This document shows positions 49,945-57,599 of a DNA stretch of 64,000 nucleotides, one piece after another. The notes under the pieces are model-generated. The model saw only the letters and a list, made by a program, of their open reading frames with translations. It did not search any database and was not told where the DNA came from. This DNA is from Paenibacillus thiaminolyticus (GTDB taxonomy: Bacteria > Bacillota > Bacilli > Paenibacillales > Paenibacillaceae): positions 2,046,001 to 2,110,000 of the forward strand of contig NZ_CP041405.1 in NCBI RefSeq assembly GCF_007066085.1. Direction: 5' to 3'. Both the position numbers and the translations under genes were made by a program. Each line of letters begins with the position of its first letter. Positions within the stretch are counted from its first letter, which is position 1.

Positions 49945-51369
49945 TTAGCAGTCGAAATAAAGGCTGTATTCCTGCGGATGAATGCGAATGGCAACGGATT
50001 GAGCTTCTTTCCTCTTGATGCCGATATAGTTGTCGATGAACGCGCGGGTGAATACGCCGCCTTCGAGCAAAAATTCATGATCCGCCATCAAAGCGTCGAG
50101 CGCCTCTTCCATCGTGGCCGGAACGCGGCGAATGTCCAGCTTCTCCGCCTCGGACAGCTCATATAGATTGCGGTCATATGGACCGAAGCCGGCCGCGGTC
50201 GGATCGATCTTGCGCTTGATTCCGTCCAGCCCTGCCATCAGCATCGCCGCGAACGCCAGGTACGGGTTCGCTGTAGAATCCGGCGTGCGGAACTCGATGC
50301 GGCAGCCCTTCGGCGTGACGGCAGCCACCGGGATGCGAACCGCAGCGGAACGATTGCCTTTGGAGAAGACCAGATTAACCGGAGCTTCGTAGCCGGGAAC
50401 GAGCCGCTTGAACGAGTTTGTGCTTGGGTTCGTCAAGGCGATCAGCGCAGGCGCGTGATGCAGAATCCCGCCGATATAATGAAGCGCCATCTCGCTCAGA
50501 TTGGCGTACCCGCCCTTCTCGTAGAACAGCGGCGTGTCGCCGTTGAATATCGATTGATGCACATGCATCCCGCTTCCGTTGTCGCCGAACAGCGGCTTCG
50601 GCATGAAGGTGGCCACCTTGCCGAACTGCCGTGCCGTATTATGAACGATATATTTATACTTCATCAGATTATCGGCCGAGGCCGTCAATGTATCGAAGCG
50701 GAAGTTAATCTCCCCTTGCCCTGCCGTCGCCACTTCATGATGATGGCGTTCGACGCGGATGCCGCATTCCTGAAGCAAGCGGCACATCTCGCTGCGGATG
50801 TCCTGCTGCGTATCCACTGGGGCTACCGGCACGTATCCGCCCTTTGCCGGAATTTTGCCTCCGAGGTTGCCGCCGGCTTCCTCACGATTCGTATTCCAGG
50901 ACGCCTCAACCGAGTCGACATAGAAGGAGGAGCGGTTCATCGTATTCTCGTACCGCACCTCATCGAAGATGAAAAATTCCGACTCCGGGGCAAAGAATGC
51001 AGCCGTACCGACCCCGGACGTTTGCAAATATGCTTCTGCCTTCTGCGCGATGCTGCGCGGGTCCCGATCATAGCGTTCGCCATCCGGTGTAAAAATATCG
51101 CACATGACGATAAGTGTCGGATGCGCCGTGAACGGATCGGCGTAGCAGGAGTTCGCGTCCGGCATCATCACCATGTCAGATTCTTCAATTCCACGGAATC
51201 CTTTGATGGAGGAACCGTCGAATGCAACTCCGTTCGTGAACGTGCTCTCATCCACCTCTGAAGCAGGAAGGGTAATATGATGCGCTCGACCGACCAAATC
51301 AATAAAGCGAAAATCTACATACTGGATTTTTTTCTCTTGAATAACCATCAAAGCTGGATTTGTCGACAT
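49945..51369 (-). CDS. glnA: Glutamine synthetase, GSI-beta-like
   Basis: A 474-residue type I glutamine synthetase: ammonia + glutamate + ATP to glutamine. Features are VAFDGSSIKGFRGIEESDMV, FFAPESEFFIFDEV, the latch VERHHHEVATAGQGEINFRF, and the ATP site FMPKPLFGDNGSGMHVHQSI. It is longer than the 444-residue GlnA of Bacillus: it has the extra segment before GGYVPVAPVDTQQDIRSEMC and a NLYEL motif with Tyr403 at the position adenylylated in enterobacterial enzymes, both marks of the GSI-beta group. No glnR is adjacent, so this may be a second synthetase. Start at 51369 follows GGGAGG. Confidence 0.92.
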   Translation of the reverse strand: MSTNPALMVIQEKKIQYVDFRFIDLVGRAHHITLPASEVDESTFTNGVAFDGSSIKGFRGIEESDMVMMPDANSCYADPFTAHPTLIVMCDIFTPDGERYDRDPRSIAQKAEAYLQTSGVGTAAFFAPESEFFIFDEVRYENTMNRSSFYVDSVEASWNTNREEAGGNLGGKIPAKGGYVPVAPVDTQQDIRSEMCRLLQECGIRVERHHHEVATAGQGEINFRFDTLTASADNLMKYKYIVHNTARQFGKVATFMPKPLFGDNGSGMHVHQSIFNGDTPLFYEKGGYANLSEMALHYIGGILHHAPALIALTNPSTNSFKRLVPGYEAPVNLVFSKGNRSAAVRIPVAAVTPKGCRIEFRTPDSTANPYLAFAAMLMAGLDGIKRKIDPTAAGFGPYDRNLYELSEAEKLDIRRVPATMEEALDALMADHEFLLEGGVFTRAFIDNYIGIKRKEAQSVAIRIHPQEYSLYFDC

Positions 51370-51445
51370 GATGATTCCTCCCATTTCCGAACAATACACG
51401 TTCATCACGCACTCATTGTTCCACTTTCAAAATTAAGTTGTTGTC

Positions 51446-51475
51446 ATTATAATCGCTGCGGAGAAATCTCGTCAA
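51446..51475 (-). promoter_or_regulatory. Promoter of glnA
   Basis: Minus strand TTGACG (51470-51475) and TATAAT (51446-51451) are separated by 18 bp. Confidence 0.7.
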
Positions 51476-51744
51476 TATCTATGTCAGGTATTTTTATGTT
51501 TCATGTAAGGTTTTCTTACACCAAATGATGGGAAACGGCGGAAAATCCGCTTTTGCCAACACTTTTCCCTTCTTTTCCAAGGGAAGCAATTCGGCCTCTC
51601 GGGTCAAGTATTCCTTTGACCTAGTTCGATGGACCCACCCTGTTAAATCGGCTGCGGCATCGCTTTTATCAGCGTGTATAAGCGCCCCCCCTTTTTTTAT
51701 CAAGCTTCGCTTTCCTCGCTCACTATGGCCTTCCTCGATTTGCA

Positions 51745-51885
51745 GGGACTCGCCTTTTCTCACTCGCCATTGCCACTTCTTTGTTTTTTGGGGCCTCGCC
51801 CTCTTTTTTCACTCTCTATTGCTACTTCTTCGTCTTGTGAGCCTCGCCTCGATTCTCGCTTCAATTTGGGCATATCTCGGCTTGA
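51745..51885. repeat. Decayed tandem repeat of about 47 bp (3 units)
   Basis: Units begin near 51745, 51791 and 51838, each starting G(G/A)(G)(A/C)CTCGCC. Units 1 and 2 also share ATTGC(C/T)ACTTCTT. Confidence 0.45.
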
Positions 51886-51963
51886 CGTTCGCTTTTTACG
51901 CGGTTTGGGCCTTTCCTCTTAGCTCATCCTTGCCCGTCTTTTGAGCGGCTGCTGCATGGCCCT

Positions 51964-52075
51964 TTCTTGGCTGGGAACTCACTCATTTACTCGGCTTCCG
52001 TGTACCCCCTTCTCGGTTTGCAGTTCCCGTCTTTTGACCAGTATCTGCAGTACCTTCTTGGCTGGGAACTCACTC
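51964..52075. repeat. 21-bp direct repeat, two copies 91 bp apart
   Basis: TTCTTGGCTGGGAACTCACT plus C occurs at 51964-51984 and exactly again at 52055-52075. Confidence 0.7.
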
Positions 52076-52094
52076 CATACATCCGGTTACTCCC

Positions 52095-52290
52095 CAATGC
52101 TGCAAAAATACAGGATTTATAGAGCACTCAATTTTCGAATAAGTGAATCCTGCAAATGTGCAGGAATTTCGCTAGTTTCGTTTCCAAACGCGACAGAAAT
52201 GGGGAAATTGATGTATATTTGCAGCAATTTCACAAAATCTCCTTAATAGGGGTGCAAAAAGCTGTAGATTTGCAGTATTTCTTGTTTAAC
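52095..52290 (+). repeat. Dispersed palindromic repeat, cluster C (4 units)
   Basis: Units AATGCTGCAAAAATACAGGA, AATCCTGCAAATGTGCAGGA, AAATTGATGTATATTTGCAG and AAGCTGTAGATTTGCAGTAT, at roughly 45-60 bp spacing, match clusters A and B. The second unit is a nearly perfect palindrome. Confidence 0.6.
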
Positions 52291-52540
52291 CATGGAGCGG
52301 GAGTCGCATATGCAGCTCCACGTTTGCCCGCAGCTGCACATAGACGCATCCGCTATCTGCTTCCCACCCACTCGCATAGGTGCATGCCGCCCAACGCTTT
52401 GCCCACAGCGGCCCCGCGACACATGACCGCTGAGCAAGCCTAGCGCACAACTAGCGGTACGGCCGTGAGCGTAAGGCCCCTCAGCGCGGGCCGGCGCGCG
52501 GCAATGCGCCATCGAAGCGGCACCCGAATGCCGCTGAAAC

Positions 52541-52576
52541 AAAAAAACAGCCTCTTTCCTCATAGAAAGAGACTGT
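52541..52576 (-). terminator. Terminator after aroF
   Basis: ACAG(C)CTCTTTC and GAAAGAGACTGT form a stem, followed on the minus strand by TTTTTTT. Confidence 0.8.
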
Positions 52577-52597
52577 TCTCCTGCAATTCAATTCGGT

Positions 52598-53659
52598 TTA
52601 CTTGACCCATGTCGCGAAATGGGACCGCTCCATTTTCTCCGTATTGAAGGTCTTGCCGCACAGCGGCGCCAGCTGCTCCAGTTCGCGCAGCAGGTTGGCG
52701 AATTGATCCGGGAACAGCGACTGCACCCCGTCTCCGGTCATCGAGTTGTCCGGATCGGTATGCATCTCGATAATTAATCCGTCCGCGCCCGCGGCCACCG
52801 ATGCCTTGGACATCGTCTCCACCAGCTCGCGGCGGCCTGTGCCGTGGCTCGGATCGGAGATGACAGGCAGATGGCTCAACTGCTTCACGACCGGAATGGC
52901 GGTCAAGTCCAGCGTGTTGCGCGTATAGGTCTCGAAGGTGCGAATGCCGCGCTCGCACAGCATGACATTCGGATTGCCGCCGGCTAATATATATTCGGCC
53001 GCATTCAGCCATTCATCATAGGTGGCGCTGAATCCGCGCTTTAGCAAGACCGGCTTGCCGCATTCACCCAGCTTGCGCAGCAGATCGAAGTTCTGCATAT
53101 TGCGCGTCCCGACCTGGAGAATATCGGCATACTCCGCACAAATATCGACGTATTCCGGCGTCATGACCTCCGTAATCGTCAACAGCCCGTGCTTCCGGCC
53201 AGCCTCGGCCATCATGACCAGACCTTCCACGCCGACCCCTTGGAAGCTATACGGGCCTGTCCGCGGCTTGAAGGCCCCTCCGCGCAAGATTTGTCCGCCA
53301 GCTGCCTTCACTAGGCGCGCGATCTCGTCAATCTGCGCCGGCGATTCGACGGCGCACGGACCACCCATGACGACGAGATTGCCGCCGCCGATTTCTACGC
53401 CTTTGATATTGATCACCGTATCTTCCGGATGGAAGTCACGACTAGCCATCTTGTAAGATTTCGTAATTTTAATCACGTTCTCTACGCCCTTCATTTGTCT
53501 AAGATGTTCAGCCAGTTGAGGCTCTGCCTTACCGATAATGCCAATGACGGTACGGTCCGTGCCCTGCGAGATATGGGCCTGGTTGCCCGCCTTCTCGATG
53601 ATGCGCACGAGTTCCGCAACCCGCTCTTCCGGAGTCTGATTCGAGACGATAACGATCAT
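52598..53659 (-). CDS. aroF: 3-deoxy-7-phosphoheptulonate synthase
   Basis: A 353-residue DAHP synthase (type I-beta) that joins phosphoenolpyruvate and erythrose-4-phosphate, the first step of aromatic amino acid synthesis. The N-terminal 70 residues are a ferredoxin-like regulatory domain ([20 protein letters not shown]). The barrel shows [55 protein letters not shown] and [17 protein letters not shown]. The start at 53659 follows AAAGGATG. It has its own promoter with a 13-bp minisatellite just upstream. It is a single gene. Confidence 0.95.
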   Translation of the reverse strand: MIVIVSNQTPEERVAELVRIIEKAGNQAHISQGTDRTVIGIIGKAEPQLAEHLRQMKGVENVIKITKSYKMASRDFHPEDTVINIKGVEIGGGNLVVMGGPCAVESPAQIDEIARLVKAAGGQILRGGAFKPRTGPYSFQGVGVEGLVMMAEAGRKHGLLTITEVMTPEYVDICAEYADILQVGTRNMQNFDLLRKLGECGKPVLLKRGFSATYDEWLNAAEYILAGGNPNVMLCERGIRTFETYTRNTLDLTAIPVVKQLSHLPVISDPSHGTGRRELVETMSKASVAAGADGLIIEMHTDPDNSMTGDGVQSLFPDQFANLLRELEQLAPLCGKTFNTEKMERSHFATWVK

Positions 53660-53743
53660 GGGGCTACATCCTTTCTGTTCTTTCAATTCATCACTTTCTC
53701 ATTTCAACGCTTATACGCTTTTAAGCTTTTATCCATTAAAGCA

Positions 53744-53772
53744 ACTATATCGAACATTACAGCATTCGTCAA
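53744..53772 (-). promoter_or_regulatory. Promoter of aroF
   Basis: Minus strand TTGACG (53767-53772) and TATAGT (53744-53749) are separated by 17 bp. Confidence 0.6.
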
Positions 53773-53791
53773 TTCCTTTTTTCATCACTTC

Positions 53792-53882
53792 TTCATATCT
53801 CTTCTTCATATCTCTTCTTCATATCTCTTCTTCATATCTCTTCTTCATATCTCTTCTTCATATCTCTTCTTCATATCTCTTC
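53792..53882. repeat. 13-bp minisatellite, 7 perfect copies
   Basis: TTCATATCTCTTC is repeated seven times without interruption. It ends about 20 bp upstream of the aroF -35 box. The unit is not a multiple of three and no real gene covers it. Confidence 0.95.
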
Positions 53883-53937
53883 TCAGTTTTTCATCATCTC
53901 TGCTCCGCCTCCATTATGTCCCGGGAAATAGAAGAAA

Positions 53938-53979
53938 GCCCTTTTCTGCGAGGGCCATTCGGCCGGCAAGAAAAGGGCT
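53938..53979 (-). terminator. Terminator after the DUF2062 remnant
   Basis: AGCCCTTTTC and GAAAAGGGCT form a 10-bp stem enclosing a second GGCC-rich hairpin, downstream of the pseudogene on the minus strand. Confidence 0.55.
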
Positions 53980-53984
53980 CCTCC

Positions 53985-54213
53985 TTATCCGTGAACGTGA
54001 CCATGACGGTGGCGGCGCTTCTGCCGGCGCCGCTCCTGCACGGTCAGCAGGATCTGCTTCATTGGAATGTACAGCAGAAGCGCCAGCATCGCGCCGTCAA
54101 TCATTCCGCCTACAATCAGATTCATATTGATGGTCAGTAGCCGGTTAAACCTGTCCGGCAGCGCCACGCGTTCGAACCAACTTCAAGAACTGGTACTTCA
54201 ACCATCTTTTCAC
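53985..54213 (-). pseudogene. DUF2062-like membrane protein gene, internally deleted and frameshifted
   Basis: A GTG at 54213 with AAGGA upstream opens VKRWLKYQFLKLVRTRGAAG, the standard N-terminus of DUF2062 proteins, but the frame stops after 22 codons. The next frame then encodes LPDRFNRLLTINMNLIVGGM and the following hydrophobic segment and basic tail, which looks like the C-terminal span of the same family. The middle, which should carry about 80-100 residues with the ALG(V/I)ALG motif, is missing. It appears to be a remnant between ispH and aroF. A small intact 60-codon frame (GTG at 54167) could still be translated. Confidence 0.6.
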
Positions 54214-54263
54214 GTTATTCCTTCTCTCGAAATGTGTCGTCGATCCGTTGATTGCCGATCCTG

Positions 54264-55214
54264 TTATGACTTCGACTTCTCGCGGACGACCGGAAGCAGC
54301 CTCTTCATGTTCACGGTCCGCTTCAATTCCCATGTCTCCGGATCGTTCTGGTCATACTGCTCCAAATAAGCGACGACTTCCTTCGTAATCGGCGTCGGCG
54401 TTGAAGCACCGGAGGTCACGCCGACGAGCCCGACCCCATCAAGCCATTCCCGCTTCAATTCCGACAGATCGGAGATGCGGAAGGCTCGCACGCCGGCAAT
54501 CTCCTCAGACACCTGAGCCAGCCGGTTCGAGTTGTTGCTTCGCGGATCGCCCACGACGATGACGAGGTCGCAGCCCGCAGCCTGCTCGGCTACCGCCGCC
54601 TGTCTCTCCTGTGTCGCCATGCAGATCTCGTTATGAATCTCTGCTGTCGGGAATCGGGCGATAAGCCGATTCATAATATGCTTGATATCCCACTGGCTCA
54701 TCGTCGTCTGATTCGTAATGACGAGACGATCCGTGCCAACCTGGAGAGCCGCGATCTCCGCTTCGGTCTCGATGAGATGCACCTTATCCGGAGCCACGCC
54801 GATGGCACCCTCCGGTTCAGGATGCCCTTTTTTGCCGATATAAATAATCTCGTAGCCTTCGGCGGTCTTTTCCCGAATCAGATCATGCGTACGCGTGACG
54901 TCGGGACATGTCGCATCCACGGTGGTCAGCCCCTTCTCCCGCGCCTTCTTCCGCACTTCCGGGGATACGCCGTGCGCCGTAAAGATCACCGTCCCGGAAT
55001 CGATCTGATCCAAAATATCCAAGCGGTTCGCCCCATCGAGCGTAATAATGCCTTCGTCCTCGAACGCATCTGTTACGTGACGGTTATGAACGATCATCCC
55101 TAATATATATATCGGACGGGGCAAATCCAGATTGCGCGCCGTCTGTTGTGCCAGCACCATCGCATCCACGACGCCATAGCAATAGCCGCGCGGTGTAATT
55201 TTCCTGACTTCCAT
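54264..55214 (-). CDS. ispH: 4-hydroxy-3-methylbut-2-enyl diphosphate reductase
   Basis: A 316-residue [4Fe-4S] enzyme, the last step of the MEP isoprenoid pathway, giving IPP and DMAPP. The three cluster cysteines are in place: Cys12 (RGYCYGVV), Cys103 (DATCPDVT) and Cys198 (NEICMATQ). Other family motifs are [25 protein letters not shown] and [23 protein letters not shown] precedes the ATG. It is adjacent to the histidine kinase gene (48 bp) on the same strand, so read-through is possible. Confidence 0.95.
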   Translation of the reverse strand: MEVRKITPRGYCYGVVDAMVLAQQTARNLDLPRPIYILGMIVHNRHVTDAFEDEGIITLDGANRLDILDQIDSGTVIFTAHGVSPEVRKKAREKGLTTVDATCPDVTRTHDLIREKTAEGYEIIYIGKKGHPEPEGAIGVAPDKVHLIETEAEIAALQVGTDRLVITNQTTMSQWDIKHIMNRLIARFPTAEIHNEICMATQERQAAVAEQAAGCDLVIVVGDPRSNNSNRLAQVSEEIAGVRAFRISDLSELKREWLDGVGLVGVTSGASTPTPITKEVVAYLEQYDQNDPETWELKRTVNMKRLLPVVREKSKS

Positions 55215-55262
55215 CGGTACACCTGCCTCCTCATTATACTGCGCCTGACATCGGCTCCTCTA

Positions 55263-56729
55263 TTATACCGGATAATCTCCGCTTCCGTCGACCGTAGCCA
55301 GCGGCAGCCACACGATGAACGACGTTCCTTCGCCCGGCTTCGTGACGACCTCGACCGAACCCCGGTGCTCATCGATAATCCATTTGGCAATCGCCAGCCC
55401 CAGTCCGGTGCCCGATGTGACGCCGCGCGACACGTCGGCGCGATAGAAGCGCTCGAAGATGTATGGCACTTCCTTCTCGTTCATGCCAATTCCCGTATCA
55501 TCCACTTTCAGCCCGATCTGATTGTCCTGACGCTGTGCGGTAAGACGGACCTTGCCCTCCTGAGTATATTTGAATGCATTCTCAATGAAAATGAACAACA
55601 TCTGCTGCAAATAATCTTTGTTGCCGTACACGTACAAATCTTCCAGCACATCGATATTGCCCAGTTCCCATTCGGCCTTACGAGGCAGGAACTGCGCCCG
55701 GCGCACGACCTCCTCGACCATCGGCTTCAGCTCGACCAGCACCTTATTCATCACATAGCCGGCATCGGCACGGGCGAGCGATAGCAAATCATTCACAAGA
55801 TGGCTCATGCGCTGCGACTCGTCCGCGATGTCGCGCAGCGCTTCAAGCGACATCAGCTCCCGCTCGCTCTGGCTCATCTGGTTCGGCTCCTGCTGCTGCA
55901 TCCACATTTTCTGGAGCAGATCGACATTGCCGCGAATCGTCGTCAGCGGCGTACGCAGTTCATGGGACGCATCGGATACGAACCGGCGCTGGGCCCGATA
56001 CGCCTCGTCCAATTCGTTATAGAATGTCTCCATCCGGCCCAGCATGCTGTTGATCCGGTCCGTGAGCTGCCCGACCTCATCGTCGGGAGGACCTTCGCGC
56101 GGAATGCGGACGCTCAGGTCGGCCCCCTTCTGAATCCGGTCAGTGGCCCGGATAATATTCTCGATCGGCCGCAGCGATTTCTGCGCCAGGAACAGGCCAA
56201 GCGAGAAGGCGAGCACGATCGTCACCATCGACGCGATGATAAGGATGCTGCGCAGCTCTTTGGTGAATAGAGCTTCGCGCCCGGTGAAGGCGAATACCTG
56301 GAAGGCGCCCTCAACCTGGTCAGCTAGCATGATCGCATTTTCATAGACGAGAAATTCATAGCCGTTGACTACGATTTTGCGGTAGCCTTCGTTGATCTGG
56401 GACGCCTTTTGCGGCATCGGTATATTGAGACCGAGCTCCGACAGGTTCGGCGACATGCGCGGCGTTTTGTTGCGGAAGCTTACAATCTGAATGTACAGCT
56501 CGGCATCTTCCAGCCGCTTGACATCGGATTTGGGGACATCGAAGTCGAAGCGATTCTGCAGATCGAGCGTCGGAAGCACCTTCAACTGGTTGACCTGTCC
56601 CTGGATGCGGGTCTTAATATGCGCATAGGTGTTGTAGTCGACAAAGGTGTAGATGGCGATTCCGAATAATAGCAATGTAAACGCGAGCAGGACGGAATAC
56701 CATACCGTAAGCCGCAGCCGAATCGACAT
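55263..56729 (-). CDS. CssS-like sensor histidine kinase
   Basis: A 488-residue membrane kinase with two spans (about 8-29 and 160-182) flanking an extracytoplasmic domain of about 130 residues, then HAMP, HisKA with His256 in SDASHELRTPLTTIRGN, and HATPase (FIENAFKYTQEG; DDTGIGM; TSGTGLGLAIAKWII). The ATG overlaps the response regulator stop by one base (TAATG). The HtrA-type protease gene just upstream of the pair suggests a CssRS-like system for secretion or envelope stress. This is inferred from context. Confidence 0.88.
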   Translation of the reverse strand: MSIRLRLTVWYSVLLAFTLLLFGIAIYTFVDYNTYAHIKTRIQGQVNQLKVLPTLDLQNRFDFDVPKSDVKRLEDAELYIQIVSFRNKTPRMSPNLSELGLNIPMPQKASQINEGYRKIVVNGYEFLVYENAIMLADQVEGAFQVFAFTGREALFTKELRSILIIASMVTIVLAFSLGLFLAQKSLRPIENIIRATDRIQKGADLSVRIPREGPPDDEVGQLTDRINSMLGRMETFYNELDEAYRAQRRFVSDASHELRTPLTTIRGNVDLLQKMWMQQQEPNQMSQSERELMSLEALRDIADESQRMSHLVNDLLSLARADAGYVMNKVLVELKPMVEEVVRRAQFLPRKAEWELGNIDVLEDLYVYGNKDYLQQMLFIFIENAFKYTQEGKVRLTAQRQDNQIGLKVDDTGIGMNEKEVPYIFERFYRADVSRGVTSGTGLGLAIAKWIIDEHRGSVEVVTKPGEGTSFIVWLPLATVDGSGDYPV

Positions 56730-57418
56730 TAATGATCTCCTCTCAAGACGTACCCCGTTCCCCGAATGGTCTGGATGATACGCTTGCCTCCATGCTCTTC
56801 CGTCTTCTGGCGCAGCATGGCAATATACACCTCAAGCACATTCGATTCTCCGCTGTAGTCATAACCCCATATTTTCTCCATAATGACGTCGCGCGGCAGC
56901 ACCCGCTTCGGATTCTGCATGAACAGATGGAGCAGTTCGAACTCCTTCGCCGTCAGCTCGATCTGCTTGCCGTCGCGAAGCACTTCGCGGGTATGCAGAT
57001 CAAGCACGACATCCTCGAACGTCAAGCGATGCGTCCCGCCCTCGCCCTCCGTCCGGCGGCGCAGAAGAGCGCGCACGCGGGCCAGCAGTTCCTCCAGCGC
57101 GAACGGCTTGACGAGATAATCGTCCGCTCCGAGATCGAGCCCGTGCACGCGGTCCTGCACCTCGTCCTTCGCGGTCAGCATCAGCACCGGCACGCTGCTG
57201 CCCGCTTCCCGCAGCCTGCGGCATACCTCCCAGCCGTCCACCTCGGGCATCATCACATCAAGGATCAGCAAATCGGGCTCGCGAATCATCATCTCGCGCA
57301 AGCCCTCGCTGCCATTCATCGCCGTCCGGACCTCATATCCTTCGAACACCAAGCCACGCCTCAGCATGGACGTAATTTTCTCATCGTCATCCACGACCAT
57401 AATCGTCGAACGCGTCAT
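56729..57418 (-). CDS. CssR-like OmpR-family response regulator
   Basis: A 229-residue regulator. The receiver has VVDDDEK, phosphoacceptor Asp54 in LLILDVMMPE, and the Lys in ADDYLVKPF. The winged helix ends YDYSGESNVLEVYIAMLRQK and IQTIRGTGYVLRG. It is coupled to the kinase by a 1-bp overlap. It lies about 180 bp after the HtrA gene, from which it is separated by a terminator. An 11-bp-period direct repeat in the htrA promoter is a plausible binding site. Confidence 0.9.
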   Translation of the reverse strand: MTRSTIMVVDDDEKITSMLRRGLVFEGYEVRTAMNGSEGLREMMIREPDLLILDVMMPEVDGWEVCRRLREAGSSVPVLMLTAKDEVQDRVHGLDLGADDYLVKPFALEELLARVRALLRRRTEGEGGTHRLTFEDVVLDLHTREVLRDGKQIELTAKEFELLHLFMQNPKRVLPRDVIMEKIWGYDYSGESNVLEVYIAMLRQKTEEHGGKRIIQTIRGTGYVLRGDH

Positions 57419-57510
57419 CCTACCAGCCCCTCTTCACCCGTAGATTGATCCTTCTCTTCCTTGCCTCTTCCTTGCTTCTTCCTTACTGCCATTCGCCGCC
57501 CGAATAGCGA

Positions 57511-57552
57511 AAAGGAAGCCAAGAACGGCGCAGGCCGTCCTATGCTTCCTCT
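57511..57552 (-). terminator. Terminator after the HtrA gene
   Basis: Minus strand GGAAGC...GGACGGC pairs with GCCGTTCT...GCTTCC and is followed by TTTTCGC. Confidence 0.65.
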
Positions 57553-57599
57553 CCCGCTGCGCCCGGGCCGCAGCCCTCAGATTCTCATAAGCCGACGGC

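Larger units (their letters stand above)
51476..52540. other. Long gene-free region between glnA and aroF (with cluster C repeats)
   Basis: About 1.06 kb without a credible gene. 51700-51900 is pyrimidine-rich and holds three decayed tandem units of about 47 bp sharing (A/C)CTCGCC and CCATTGCCACTTCTT-like segments. A 21-bp direct repeat occurs at 51964-51984 and 52055-52075. 52095-52290 holds palindromic repeat cluster C. 52300-52540 is GC-rich with no recognisable feature. Frames here are short and lack ribosome binding sites. Confidence 0.6.

Noticed and set aside
51494..52250. Several 80-140 codon frames between glnA and aroF
   Set aside because: They overlap decayed repeats, lack ribosome binding sites and conflict between strands.
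53658..54140. 160-codon + strand frame with LFFISLLHISSSY repeats
   Set aside because: It arises from the 13-bp minisatellite and runs antisense to the aroF promoter and the DUF2062 remnant.
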